A stretch of DNA of 64,000 nt. Source: CAYFPO01 sp964345035. GTDB lineage: Bacteria > Fidelibacterota > Marinisomatia > SCGC-AAA003-L08 > GCA-002704045. The notes under the pieces are model-generated. The model was given only the letters and a program-made list of their open reading frames with translations. It searched no databases and was not told the DNA's origin. How positions within the stretch are numbered: position 1 is the stretch's first letter; every line of letters begins with the position of its first letter. Positions 1-9,457 of the stretch are shown here, in pieces. A program made the translations under genes and the position numbers. The stretch covers positions 227,882-291,881 of the forward strand of contig CAYFPO010000001.1 of assembly GCA_964345035.1 (NCBI GenBank), given 5' to 3'.

Positions 1-1
1 C

Positions 2-844
2 ATCAATTTAAAGAATGATAAAATTAATGATGTTGAAGTGATTTATGTAGATGATGGATCAACGGACAGGTCAGTAGAATTATTTAATACATATCCTATG
101 AAATACCAAAAAAAAACCATTGTAAATCCATCCAATTTAGGACGAAATCACGCAAGAAATTCCGGTATTAATAATTCATCCGGAGAGTGGTGTTTATTTA
201 CAAATAGCAATATGAAATTTTCAGAAAATACTGTGCAAAACTTTTATGATCGATGTAGGAGAACTCAAGCAATCGGAATTTCCGGTTCAATTCAATATTT
301 ATGTTCAGATACAAAATTTCAAAATTATTTAAATCACCAAAAAAGAGGGCTAAAACAATTTAAAGATGGAACAAAAATTCCATCGAATTTATTTCTTTTT
401 AGTAATTCCTGTGTGAAAAAAAAAGTTTTTGATATTGTGGGATTTTTTGATAAAAATTTAATTGGTTATGGTGGCTCTGAATTGGAAATGGCAAAAAGGA
501 TTGAATCTAAATATCCAGACAGTTTTGTATTTGCTTCAAATTGCCGGTCAATTAGAAAAAATCACCCCGGCTTGTCTGATCATATTAAGAGACTTGAGGA
601 TTTTGGTGCAAATAACTTCAATCAATTAATTAATTTAGTTGACAGTGAAAGGTTGTCAATTGTTTACAGGACAGCGAGGGGATTTCACTCTCACGCTTCT
701 AATTGGTTAATTCCCATATTTACTATTATGCAAAAAGTTAATTTATTGTTAATTGCGCTACTGCCAAATATTTTCAACAGATTTATTATTAAATTCCTGC
801 TCGGAATTTCTCTAATTAAGGGCGCATCTTATACAAAAAATTAA
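2..844 (+). CDS. Glycosyltransferase family 2, 5' truncated by the window edge
   Basis: The reading frame is open from base 2, so the gene starts outside the window; GTG at 38 lies inside the protein. The visible N-terminal end contains the GT2 (GT-A fold) pattern VIYVDDGSTDRS, followed by NLGRNHARNSGI and SGEWCLFTNSN, where the nucleotide sugar and metal are bound. FDKNLIGYGGSELEMAKRI matches the acceptor-side region of GT2 enzymes. A hydrophobic stretch near the C-terminus (IPIFTIMQKVNLLLIALLP) may anchor it to the inner membrane. It ends 2 bases before ppx. The likely role is transfer of a sugar in surface polysaccharide or glycolipid synthesis, which fits the downstream lipid A genes; the substrate cannot be told. 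Confidence 0.85.
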   Translation: MNLKNDKINDVEVIYVDDGSTDRSVELFNTYPMKYQKKTIVNPSNLGRNHARNSGINNSSGEWCLFTNSNMKFSENTVQNFYDRCRRTQAIGISGSIQYLCSDTKFQNYLNHQKRGLKQFKDGTKIPSNLFLFSNSCVKKKVFDIVGFFDKNLIGYGGSELEMAKRIESKYPDSFVFASNCRSIRKNHPGLSDHIKRLEDFGANNFNQLINLVDSERLSIVYRTARGFHSHASNWLIPIFTIMQKVNLLLIALLPNIFNRFIIKFLLGISLIKGASYTKN

Positions 845-846
845 AT

Positions 847-1761
847 TTGATCCTTCCTAAAACAATTGCATCTTTAGATATCGGAACCAATACAGTTACA
901 TTATTAATTGTAGAAATTATTAATGGTAAAATAAAAGTGAAATATGAAAATGAATTCATAACGAGATTGGGAGAAGGTATTTCAAAAAATGGTAATATTA
1001 GTAGCCAGGCAATTGAACGATGTAAAAATATACTAAATGAATGCAAATCCTTTCTTGATAAATTTAAAGCCAAAGATGTTCATAGTGTAGCTACCAGTGC
1101 ACTAAGAAGGTCTGAAAATCAAGAGGAAGTCATGTCTGTAATACATGGCTGTGAATTTTATCCTGAAATTATTTCCGGTAAAAGAGAAGCTGAATTAGTC
1201 GGGATATCAGTGATTAAAGAATTTTCTGGAATATTAGATAGTGCAATTGTAATTGATATTGGAGGAGGAAGTACAGAGTTTATTTTTATTCAGGGTAGAA
1301 AAATTGTTGATGTAAAAAGTATAAATATTGGTACTGTAATTCTAACCGAAAAATTCATCTCCACAGACCCTGTGTCCGAATTTGACAGAAACCAAATCAT
1401 CAAATATATATCTCAACAAATAGAGCGAATAAATTTTTCCCGGAATACTATTAAATCTTTAATTGGAGTAGGGGGTACTGTTACGACCATAGGGGCAATT
1501 ATCAAAAAAGTTGAGCCCTATGATTCACAAAAAATTCATAAGATGATATTCAATAGAGATTCTTTAGAGCTGTTAGAAAAGGATATTTTGTATCAAAAAT
1601 TAAATTTCAGGAAAAAGATTCCAGGATTACATCCTTTAAGGGCAGAAATAATTCCTTCCGGTTGTTTATTACTTTCAACAATTATGGATTTATTGAATTT
1701 TCAGGAAATAACAGTATGTGATCGTGGGCTCAGGTGGGGAGTTTTATGGGACAATATTTAG
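847..1761 (+). CDS. ppx: Ppx/GppA family exopolyphosphatase / pppGpp phosphatase
   Basis: 304 residues starting at TTG 847, directly after the glycosyltransferase stop. The ASKHA-fold ATPase core is visible: phosphate-1 motif SLDIGTNTVTLLIVEI at the N-terminus, SVATSALRRSEN, the ISGKREAEL segment with its catalytic Glu, phosphate-2 motif VIDIGGGSTEF, and GVGGTVTTIGAI. The C-terminal end (LHPLRAEIIPSG...VCDRGLRWG) is typical of short Ppx/GppA proteins lacking the extra HD domain of E. coli Ppx. The family hydrolyses terminal phosphates of polyphosphate or pppGpp in the cytoplasm; which one applies here cannot be decided. Its last 4 bases overlap the convergent membrane protein gene. Confidence 0.88.
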   Translation: MILPKTIASLDIGTNTVTLLIVEIINGKIKVKYENEFITRLGEGISKNGNISSQAIERCKNILNECKSFLDKFKAKDVHSVATSALRRSENQEEVMSVIHGCEFYPEIISGKREAELVGISVIKEFSGILDSAIVIDIGGGSTEFIFIQGRKIVDVKSINIGTVILTEKFISTDPVSEFDRNQIIKYISQQIERINFSRNTIKSLIGVGGTVTTIGAIIKKVEPYDSQKIHKMIFNRDSLELLEKDILYQKLNFRKKIPGLHPLRAEIIPSGCLLLSTIMDLLNFQEITVCDRGLRWGVLWDNI

Positions 1762-2261
1762 GCTAATTCATATTCATCAGAAGATAGTTCTTCTTCGGTT
1801 ACTTCCTCCCATTCATCATCGTTATACTCTTTGGCTTTCTCTTCTTGTTGGCTTGCATCGTTTAATGTCAATTTTCTTTTATTAACAAGATTCGGTAATG
1901 TATCTTCTACTACATAAAAAAGTAGTGCCGGTACTAACGAAAACAAGATCACTCCGAGTGATTTTGCAATTCCAGATGCTTTAAATTGAAAACTTCCTCT
2001 TGGGAAAGCAACTTCCTCTACTCCATACACAAAAAATATTGCAATTCCCATAATAATACCTGCACCAATAATTACATTTCCAATAAGTTTATAATTTTTT
2101 CTATTCTCTACAACCAGTGAATAACCAATCCAACTAATGAGAGTAAATGCAGCCACAATTATACTAAAAGTAAATTCTTTGGCTGAAACTACAAATAGAA
2201 AAACAATAAATCCTGCTATTAAGATTGTCCAGCCAATTATTTTTTGTACGTTTAAATTCAT
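1758..2261 (-). CDS. Hypothetical four-TM membrane protein with acidic tail
   Basis: 167 residues on the minus strand, convergent with ppx (4-base overlap) and divergent from the oxidoreductase at 2407; the 145-base gap between them is very AT-rich and probably holds both promoters. Four hydrophobic segments are visible: about residues 9-27, 31-48, 60-78 and 101-120. The final 35 residues are strongly charged and acidic (EEKAKEYNDDEWEEVTEEEL) and probably cytoplasmic. No catalytic motif or family is recognised. The gene is full-length with an ATG start. Confidence 0.7.
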   Translation of the reverse strand: MNLNVQKIIGWTILIAGFIVFLFVVSAKEFTFSIIVAAFTLISWIGYSLVVENRKNYKLIGNVIIGAGIIMGIAIFFVYGVEEVAFPRGSFQFKASGIAKSLGVILFSLVPALLFYVVEDTLPNLVNKRKLTLNDASQQEEKAKEYNDDEWEEVTEEELSSDEYELA

Positions 2262-2406
2262 TTGTATCTTCCTAAGATGCTTAATTTGTCCACTGGGTTA
2301 ATTTCTAACACAGATGTAATAAATATCAAGATTTAATTATACATAGATAGAATTTTTAGATTACTACTATTATACCATATTCTATTTAATCATTAATTTT
2401 ATTACA

Positions 2407-3393
2407 ATGTCAGAAAATAAATCAGTGAAAGTGGGAATTATTGGTGTCGGTCATCTTGGCAAGTTTCATATCGAGCAGTATTTTAATATTAAAAAAGCCG
2501 ACGTTGTTGGAATTTTCGATACAGATTCAAACAGAATGAAAGAGATTTCAAAATCGTACAATATTCCATTTTTTTCTAACATAAATGAATTGTTAATTAG
2601 ATGTGATGCTATATCTGTTGTGACTCCAACGAATTATCATTTTTCTGTAGCAGATAAAGCTTTGGATAATAACTGCCATGTATTTATAGAAAAACCCATC
2701 ACCCAAACAGTAGATCAAGCCAGAAAATTATTGGATAAAGCTGATTATAATGATCGTATAATCCAAGTAGGTCATATTGAACAATTTAATCCAGCATTCC
2801 TTAGTTTGAACCTGGAAAGTATTTCCCCCAGATTTATTGAAGCTCATCGTTTGTCACCTTTTAATCCAAGGGGGACTGATGTCCCGGTAGTATTGGATTT
2901 GATGATCCACGATATTGGAATTGTATTGGAATTGGTTAATTCTGAAATTAAATCCATTCAGGCAAATGGTGTCAATGTAGTTTCAGATTCTGCTGATATT
3001 GCAAATACAAGGGTTGAATTTGAAAATGGGTGTGTTGCAAATTTAACAGCGAGTCGGATTTCCCAAAAGAAAATGAGAAAGCTGCGATTTTTTCAAGAAT
3101 ATAATTATACTACTATTGATTTTACACAAAACAAAGTAGAAATATATGAAATTTGTGACACTGAGCCTGAATTGAAAAATAACGAAATATGCCTCTCATT
3201 GGACAGTGAGACAAAAAAATATGTGATCTACAAAACTCCTGTGATTAAATCTGATAATGCTCTTAGATTGGAATTGGAACATTTTATTGAATCCATCTTA
3301 AATGATAATAATCCGATAGTTGATGGTCACAGGGCTACAGAAGCTCTTAGTGTTGCACTTACAATTCAAAATATTATTGATAAGAACACATAA
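2407..3393 (+). CDS. Gfo/Idh/MocA family NAD(P)-dependent oxidoreductase, lipid A cluster
   Basis: 328 residues. The Rossmann motif VGIIGVGHLGKFH is at residues 9-21, the family hallmark FIEKPIT near residue 97 carries the catalytic Lys, and DLMIHDIGIVLEL near 165 matches the conserved metal/substrate helix. The family oxidises or reduces sugars or nucleotide sugars. It lies 35 bases upstream of lpxB in the same direction; a member of this family is commonly found next to lpxB in delta-proteobacteria and FCB bacteria, and GnnA, which oxidises the 3-position of UDP-GlcNAc for amide-linked lipid A, belongs to it. A GnnA-like role is an inference from context; no gnnB-like aminotransferase is visible nearby. 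Confidence 0.85.
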   Translation: MSENKSVKVGIIGVGHLGKFHIEQYFNIKKADVVGIFDTDSNRMKEISKSYNIPFFSNINELLIRCDAISVVTPTNYHFSVADKALDNNCHVFIEKPITQTVDQARKLLDKADYNDRIIQVGHIEQFNPAFLSLNLESISPRFIEAHRLSPFNPRGTDVPVVLDLMIHDIGIVLELVNSEIKSIQANGVNVVSDSADIANTRVEFENGCVANLTASRISQKKMRKLRFFQEYNYTTIDFTQNKVEIYEICDTEPELKNNEICLSLDSETKKYVIYKTPVIKSDNALRLELEHFIESILNDNNPIVDGHRATEALSVALTIQNIIDKNT

Positions 3394-3428
3394 TTATCTA
3401 CTTAGTCTGAATACAACTACAATTCTAA

Positions 3429-4532
3429 ATGGCTGAAAATTTATCTTTTTACATTATAGCAGGGGAAACTTCAGGTGATCAGCATGGTGCTTTGTTAATG
3501 AAAGAGCTGAAAAAATTAAATCCTGGAATTGCATTCTATGGAGTAGGTGGTCAAAAAATGGAAGAACATGGATTGGGTTCTTTATACCCAATCAAAAAGC
3601 TTTCTGTGATGGGATTTTGGGAAGTAATTAAAAACATAGTGTTTTTCAAGCAATTAGAAAAAGATATTTTACAGGATATTAAACGGATCCAACCAAATAG
3701 AGTAATTTTAATTGATTATCCCGGTATGAATCTGAGGCTGGCAAAAAAAATAAAACAAATGATGTATGTTCCAATTACCTACTACATAGCGCCACAGGTT
3801 TGGGCGTGGAGAGAAAAACGAGTTGAAATTCTAAGAAATTACACAGATCAAAGATTGGTTATATTCCCATTTGAGGAAGATTGGTTTTCAAAAAGGAATT
3901 TATCTGTAAATTTTGTCGGTTACCCCTTTTTTGATGAATGGACATTAAAGAAAAGGGAAACGCAAAATGCCATTCCTATTCTTGCACTTTTTCCTGGAAG
4001 TAGAATCCAGGAAATTCAAAGGCATCTTTCAATTTTTTTGACTGCAGCAAAATTAGTTAAAAATAAATTACCAGATATAAGAATAGTACTCGGTTTAGCT
4101 CCCTGTTTATCTAAGGAATTACTAGGACAATTACCTGAATACATTGATATTGAAACTGAATATACTCAGGCATTGTTAGAAAAATCTGATGCAGCAATTA
4201 TCGCATCCGGAACAGCCACAGTAGAAGCTGCAATTTTTAATGTACCATCAGTCATTGTTTATAAATCGTCTTTTTTATCATGGTATATTGCCAAATTATT
4301 AATTAAAACACCATATATTGGAATGGCGAATTTAATAGCTGGTAAAAAAGTATTTCCTGAATATTTACAATACTCAGCAATTCCGATTAATATTTCTGAT
4401 GATATAATTTCAATGCTTTGTGATAATAATAAATCAAATGAAATTAAAATTGAACTTACAAAAATAAGAGAAAAACTTGGTGGACCTGGTGCATCTAAAA
4501 AAGCAGCAAATTTGATATTATCTCAGCATTAA
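3429..4532 (+). CDS. lpxB: Lipid-A-disaccharide synthase
   Basis: 367 residues, close to the usual 370-385. LpxB is a GT19 peripheral membrane glycosyltransferase that joins UDP-2,3-diacylglucosamine and lipid X into lipid A disaccharide. Visible signatures: AGETSGDQHGALL at the N-terminus, YGVGGQKMEEHG, the KLSVMGFWEV segment, ITYYIAPQVWAWREKRV, FPGSRIQEIQRHL in the nucleotide-binding half, and IASGTATVEAAIFNVPSVIVYK. ATG start at 3429. One base separates its stop from the DUF374 acyltransferase, so oxidoreductase, lpxB, acyltransferase and lpxK form one operon. Confidence 0.95.
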   Translation: MAENLSFYIIAGETSGDQHGALLMKELKKLNPGIAFYGVGGQKMEEHGLGSLYPIKKLSVMGFWEVIKNIVFFKQLEKDILQDIKRIQPNRVILIDYPGMNLRLAKKIKQMMYVPITYYIAPQVWAWREKRVEILRNYTDQRLVIFPFEEDWFSKRNLSVNFVGYPFFDEWTLKKRETQNAIPILALFPGSRIQEIQRHLSIFLTAAKLVKNKLPDIRIVLGLAPCLSKELLGQLPEYIDIETEYTQALLEKSDAAIIASGTATVEAAIFNVPSVIVYKSSFLSWYIAKLLIKTPYIGMANLIAGKKVFPEYLQYSAIPINISDDIISMLCDNNKSNEIKIELTKIREKLGGPGASKKAANLILSQH

Positions 4533-4533
4533 C

Positions 4534-5172
4534 ATGGAATCACTTAAAAACAGTCTGATAGTTTTTTTTGCACGGATTTTATTTTTTCTGTGTTTTGGTT
4601 TATCCCGATGGAAAGTTGAAGGTGCTGAAATTCTTGAAAATGCTGTTAATTCAAATAAGCCCGTGTTTGTATGTATTTGGCATGGCAGGGCTGTTTTTGG
4701 AGCATATTATATTTCAAAGAAAAAATATTCGGCATATGCAATAGCCGGTCACCACAGAGATGCTGAATTAATTGCAAGAGTTCTCGAAAAATGGGGATAT
4801 GGTTTAATTCGTGGATCCAGTTCAAGGGGAGGTCAGGACGTTGTAAAAGAAATGAGGAAATATTTCCAAAGAGGTCACACAATTTGTATAACAAACGATG
4901 GTCCCAGAGGTCCTGTAGAAATTGCTAAAAAGGGTTCTGTTCGTACTGCTTTGGAATGTGGAGCAATTATACTACCCATGACAGGAAGTTCATCAAGTTT
5001 TTGGCAATTTAATTCATGGGATAAATTTATTCTACCAAAACCATTAAGTACCATTAATTTTAAAATTGGTGCTCCAATTATGTATGATGAAAAAAACATA
5101 GCTGATGTAGATGGAGCGAAAATGGTTACCGAAGCAATCAATAACTTGCAATATACAACTAATAATACTTGA
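4534..5172 (+). CDS. DUF374 lysophospholipid acyltransferase family protein
   Basis: 212 residues starting one base after lpxB. An N-terminal hydrophobic segment (residues 8-22) is followed by WHGRAVFG, GHHRDAELIARVLEKWG, RGSSSRGGQDVVKEM and TNDGPRGPVEIAKKG, the conserved blocks of DUF374, a branch of the LPLAT acyltransferase superfamily. HHRDAE occupies the position of the HX4D-like catalytic motif. DUF374 genes sit beside lpxB and lpxK in many Gram-negative bacteria and are thought to acylate lipid A or its precursor at the inner membrane. In that common order waaA (Kdo transferase) often lies here too, but it is missing from this cluster. Confidence 0.88.
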   Translation: MESLKNSLIVFFARILFFLCFGLSRWKVEGAEILENAVNSNKPVFVCIWHGRAVFGAYYISKKKYSAYAIAGHHRDAELIARVLEKWGYGLIRGSSSRGGQDVVKEMRKYFQRGHTICITNDGPRGPVEIAKKGSVRTALECGAIILPMTGSSSSFWQFNSWDKFILPKPLSTINFKIGAPIMYDEKNIADVDGAKMVTEAINNLQYTTNNT

Positions 5173-6185
5173 AATTAATCTTTTACTTATTATCTCGATT
5201 GTATAGTGGTATTTCAGCAATTCGTAATTACTGCTATGATCGAAATATTATTAAGATCCATAAAATAGAAAAACCTGTAATCTCCATTGGTAATATTACA
5301 ACCGGTGGAACTGGTAAAACCCCAATGACTAGATATCTTGCCGAAAAACTCATTCAATTAGGCTATAAACCCGGTATTATCAGCCGTGGGTATGGCAGGT
5401 TTTCTAATTCACAAGTAGTTGTACATAATGGGGAAAAAATCTGCTGCAATTGGAATGAATGCGGTGATGAACCTTTTCTTCTTGGAAATTGGCTTAAAAC
5501 TGTCCCAATCATTGTAGATGCTGACAGAGTTTCTGCTGCAAAAACAATGATTGAACAATTCGATATTGATGTAATACTGCTGGATGATGCATTCCAGCAT
5601 AGGAGAATCCACCGCGATCTTGATATAGTTCTGATAAATTCATCTACATCAAATAACTCTCTTGATTTATTACCAGCGGGTCAATTAAGGGAGAATCTGT
5701 TAAATATTAACAGAAGTGATGTGGTTATTTTTACAAAATCTAACAGTAACACCCAATTTAATCCTGTTACTTTACCAATTAAAATTGATTCAATGATTTT
5801 AAATAGTACTGCTCAATATATTCTAACTAAACTTCCAAATGATGACCCTATAACACCAGATTCTGTAAAACAACCCTTTTTCGGTTTTTGCGGAATTGGT
5901 GATCCTGAGTCATTTCATGATGGATTAAATTCAATTGGAGTAAATTCTGATCATTTTCAATTTTTTAAAGACCATCATAATTATGACTCCGGGGAGCTCA
6001 GATCACTGTTAACCAAAATAAAAAGCGATAACATAAATTCAGTAATTACAACTGAAAAAGATGCTGTAAAATTACCCGATTGGTTTATAAACGATGTGAA
6101 TTTATTTATTCTTCAGACGGCTGTTGTATTTTCTCATCGGTTTGAGGGGATTCTTTTGGAACGGGTGAAGAAGGTTCTTGTTTAG
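5169..6185 (+). CDS. lpxK: Tetraacyldisaccharide 4'-kinase
   Basis: 338 residues from TTG 5169, overlapping the acyltransferase stop by 4 bases. LpxK phosphorylates the 4' position of the lipid A disaccharide using ATP at the inner membrane. The P-loop GNITTGGTGKTPMTRYLAE is at about residues 40-58; ISRGYGR, the GDEPFLL motif and the LLDDAFQHRR segment (DDXFQH) are all present, as is TTEKDAVKL near the C-terminus. An N-terminal amphipathic segment (LIFYLLSRLYSGIS) fits membrane docking. The last 80 bases overlap the 3' end of the convergent Ig-like protein gene. Confidence 0.95.
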   Translation: MKLIFYLLSRLYSGISAIRNYCYDRNIIKIHKIEKPVISIGNITTGGTGKTPMTRYLAEKLIQLGYKPGIISRGYGRFSNSQVVVHNGEKICCNWNECGDEPFLLGNWLKTVPIIVDADRVSAAKTMIEQFDIDVILLDDAFQHRRIHRDLDIVLINSSTSNNSLDLLPAGQLRENLLNINRSDVVIFTKSNSNTQFNPVTLPIKIDSMILNSTAQYILTKLPNDDPITPDSVKQPFFGFCGIGDPESFHDGLNSIGVNSDHFQFFKDHHNYDSGELRSLLTKIKSDNINSVITTEKDAVKLPDWFINDVNLFILQTAVVFSHRFEGILLERVKKVLV

Positions 6186-9100
6186 GTTTAACTGATTCTT
6201 CAACTATTGGATTATTTTTCACACCAACAGTATAAGTGATTTTTGAAGTCAAACCATTGCTATCGCTTGCCACCATTGTCATTTGCTGAATTCCAACATC
6301 CTCGGAATCTGGTATCCAAACAAAATTACCATCTTCATTAAATCTCATTTTGTCTGAGGTACCATTTATAAACTTTATTGAATTTTCAGTACCCATAAAA
6401 CTCACCTCCGGTATAAAAGTATATTCAACACCTACAAATGCTTCAGTTGGAGCCTGATTTGTAAATTCAGGATTTTTATAAACAAATAAAAGCAATTCTT
6501 GTTTGGAATTTGAATTTTCAAATCCGTCGCTTGCCTGAATAGTAATAACATGTTTACCGAGGTTGGAATTATCTGTTGACCATTTAATTGTATCTTCTAT
6601 TAACGATATAGTAAATGATGTGTCCGCCAGTTCGAACGAAATTTTATCGCTGTTTTCATCCAATGCCGTTAATATGTGAAGCAGGTTTTCCCCTGCCTCT
6701 ACTGAAATACTGTCTACGGAAGTTATAACAGGAATATGATTCACCATTATTTCCATAGTTTGCTTTACTCTTGCTATTCCGTCAGTAGCTGCAATTATTA
6801 TTTTATTCAATCCAATTTCTTTTTCACCCGGTACCCAATATAATATATTATCACTCTTAATCTCAGCGGTGGGTGACCCTTCCAAAATGAGATATTGTAT
6901 GGTATTTTTCTTTGTATTGTCAAATGGTGATAACGTATTTTCATCAACAGCTTTTAAAGCTAAGGTAAGTGTATCACCAAAATTAATCAATTTTGGTGGT
7001 TTTGATGTAAAAACGGGTGTGAAATTAATATATACAGACCCAGAAAACTCAGTCATATTATACCCATCAGATAATTGAATTTTGTATTCCGCAAAATTCA
7101 GGATTTTTGGATCCCATGTTAATACGCCGGTTGAATCTAACCACATTCCTTCCGGACCATCTAACAGGTACCAAGATAATTCGGTATCTTCATTAGCATC
7201 AAAACTTTTTAAACTGAAATGGAAATTTTCATTCGTATTTAAATATGTAATACTTGGAGGATTTGAGAAAATTATCGGCGGACTATTTACATACACAGAA
7301 ATAATTTGTTCTACGGATGTTATACCATCTTCTACAACAAGTGTAAAATTATGGCTGTCAACTTGTGATGGTATTGGTGTCCAGGTAATATTGCCATTAA
7401 TATCCACGTGCATATTCTCTGGTGCATCTTTCAAAGTATACCTATATTCATTAAAGTGATAAGCTGGTGCCGGCTTAAATGAAGCGGTAAACAAGTTTCC
7501 CGGCTGAATAATAAAGGTGGAGTCAGTATTATTAAATTCAATTGCTGGATGAACTTGAATTATAAAGTCAATAGAATCTTTTTGAATTCCATCAGAAACA
7601 AACAACCTGAATTGATTTTTTCCAATTATTTCTTTTCCCGGAGTCCATTGAACCAGCCCGGTGTCTGAAACTGTTATGCCAGAAGTATCTGAATCAGTAA
7701 AATAAAATGTTAATTGAGCATCAACATTTCTATCCTGAACAGAAAATTTCTGACTAAATAATTCTCCGGAAACAGTTATATATTGATTTTTATTTTCACT
7801 AAATGCTGGTGGATCATTGACATAAATCAGCAAGGAATCTGAAATATTAATTAATTCTTCTTCCAGTTTTATTGTCTGCACACTGTCTTCCTGGGTAATA
7901 GATAAATCTCCAAGATTCCTGAAATGTCCGGTATAATTTATTTCGTGAAACCCAAGTTGGTTTAATGTTGGCATCCATTGAATCAATTTCCCATCATCAC
8001 TGAAACTCATTCCTTCAGAAAGATTACTGCTCATAAACTCAACGAATGTTAATGAATCAACCCATGTCAAAGGAATGTTTTCTGTTTTATTTGCTTCCAG
8101 AAAATAATCCGGATTTCTTTTATCAGTTCTCTGTGATGCAAAATCAATTTCCGGTTCTATGTATGAATTATGAGATAAGAAAAACAGTTCATTATTTGAA
8201 TTATTTTCACCTGAAATTATCAATTCTCTTGAATCCGGAAAATAAATGGAGGATATATTTTTTAATGATTCAAAGGAAAATGTTGAATCTGTAATTTCAA
8301 ATATTCCCGTAGATAGATCGCCATCTGTTGAAACTATACTATATCTACCTACTTTCCCATCTGGGTGAATGGTTATTATTTGACTTTGATTTTCATTTTT
8401 TATTGTGTACAAATGATCCACAGATTCAACAATTAATTTTGTTTTAACTGTTACGGCTTGATTTGTAGTCCCAATGGTTTCGACAAATATATAATGTAAT
8501 CCTGAATTGGCGGAAGTACAGAATATTTCACTCCCTCCGTTACCGTCAAAATCTACGCCCGTTGGGTTTAAGTATGAAAGGTGCCCCACATCTTTAAGCC
8601 CTAAAATTCGTATTCCTATATCTGGTTCTCCATTCATATAGATTCTTGCTTTCGCCTGTAATCCATTATCAATAATCACCACGTCGTCCTTATTATCTCC
8701 ATTTAGATCACCAGCACTGATCATTATTGGACCAAAATTGTTTGGAAGAAAATCTTTGCCTAACTCATCCAGAACAATCAACTCACCATTTTCAAAATCA
8801 CATATCAACACTGTTCTGTTTGGGCTTGTAAAACTCACCGCTAATTCAAGGTCGCCATCATTATCCCAATCAAGTGAAATAGACTGGTTTGGATTCCTTA
8901 ATTTCGAGTATGCTGGTGGTAATTGTGCAGTAATTGCGTTGTTTTGTGAAATATTTTCACTACTGAAAATATATAGTATAAATGAATTATTTTTCTGTGA
9001 ACCAATCAATAAGAGCTCAGAGTCTCCATCGCCGGATAGATCTGCTAATACAGCATCTGTAAAATACGCTGACCTATTTTCGGGTAATGAATATTCCCAA

Positions 9101-9303
9101 ATATTGCTGAGTTCCGTCTTATCTATATCAAAAATAATAGCGGTCCGATGAAAGTTTTCTCCTAAAAAACACAATACATCATTCAAACCATTGCCATTGA
9201 TATCTTTTGTATTTGTAACAAAATTTAATGGTTTATCGCTTTTAACAGGATTACCGGAAATGATTGAGCAAGTTAATAATAATATTGACAGAAATTTAAC
9301 CAT
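6106..9303 (-). CDS. Secreted FG-GAP and cadherin/Ig-like repeat protein
   Basis: About 1065 residues from ATG 9303; the frame reaches an earlier ATG at 9342, but MVKFLSILLLTCSIISG after 9303 is a clean signal peptide. The N-terminal third has five FG-GAP/VCBS-type calcium loops (DINGNGLND, DLSGDGDSE, DWDNDGDLE, DLNGDNKDD, DFDGNGGSE), suggesting a beta-propeller. The rest is at least six tandem cadherin-like/putative-Ig units of about 90 residues, recognisable by repeated phrases such as VQWTPGKEIIGKNQF, ITWTPIPSQ, LTWDPKILNFAEYKI and FVWIPDSEDVGIQQM. It ends in a Pro/Lys/Glu-rich tail with no dockerin or sorting domain. Probably a surface adhesin or structural protein. Its 3' end overlaps lpxK by 80 bases. 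Confidence 0.85.
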   Translation of the reverse strand: MVKFLSILLLTCSIISGNPVKSDKPLNFVTNTKDINGNGLNDVLCFLGENFHRTAIIFDIDKTELSNIWEYSLPENRSAYFTDAVLADLSGDGDSELLLIGSQKNNSFILYIFSSENISQNNAITAQLPPAYSKLRNPNQSISLDWDNDGDLELAVSFTSPNRTVLICDFENGELIVLDELGKDFLPNNFGPIMISAGDLNGDNKDDVVIIDNGLQAKARIYMNGEPDIGIRILGLKDVGHLSYLNPTGVDFDGNGGSEIFCTSANSGLHYIFVETIGTTNQAVTVKTKLIVESVDHLYTIKNENQSQIITIHPDGKVGRYSIVSTDGDLSTGIFEITDSTFSFESLKNISSIYFPDSRELIISGENNSNNELFFLSHNSYIEPEIDFASQRTDKRNPDYFLEANKTENIPLTWVDSLTFVEFMSSNLSEGMSFSDDGKLIQWMPTLNQLGFHEINYTGHFRNLGDLSITQEDSVQTIKLEEELINISDSLLIYVNDPPAFSENKNQYITVSGELFSQKFSVQDRNVDAQLTFYFTDSDTSGITVSDTGLVQWTPGKEIIGKNQFRLFVSDGIQKDSIDFIIQVHPAIEFNNTDSTFIIQPGNLFTASFKPAPAYHFNEYRYTLKDAPENMHVDINGNITWTPIPSQVDSHNFTLVVEDGITSVEQIISVYVNSPPIIFSNPPSITYLNTNENFHFSLKSFDANEDTELSWYLLDGPEGMWLDSTGVLTWDPKILNFAEYKIQLSDGYNMTEFSGSVYINFTPVFTSKPPKLINFGDTLTLALKAVDENTLSPFDNTKKNTIQYLILEGSPTAEIKSDNILYWVPGEKEIGLNKIIIAATDGIARVKQTMEIMVNHIPVITSVDSISVEAGENLLHILTALDENSDKISFELADTSFTISLIEDTIKWSTDNSNLGKHVITIQASDGFENSNSKQELLLFVYKNPEFTNQAPTEAFVGVEYTFIPEVSFMGTENSIKFINGTSDKMRFNEDGNFVWIPDSEDVGIQQMTMVASDSNGLTSKITYTVGVKNNPIVEESVKPKQEPSSPVPKESPQTDEKIQQPSEE

Positions 9304-9457
9304 ATTTAATTTTACTGATGCCATTGATGAACTTAAATACATAACTGATATTTACAGGTCTATAAATCAAATCTATATGTTATTTTTATCGGTAACCAAG
9401 AGAAAAAAATAAATATATTTCCTTCTTAAATACAGATGTTATTGCTTACCTTCCTAT

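Noticed and set aside
9191..9412. Plus-strand ORF of 73 codons over the 5' end of the Ig-like gene
   Set aside because: It is antisense to the signal peptide region of the large exported protein, has no motif, and looks like a shadow frame.
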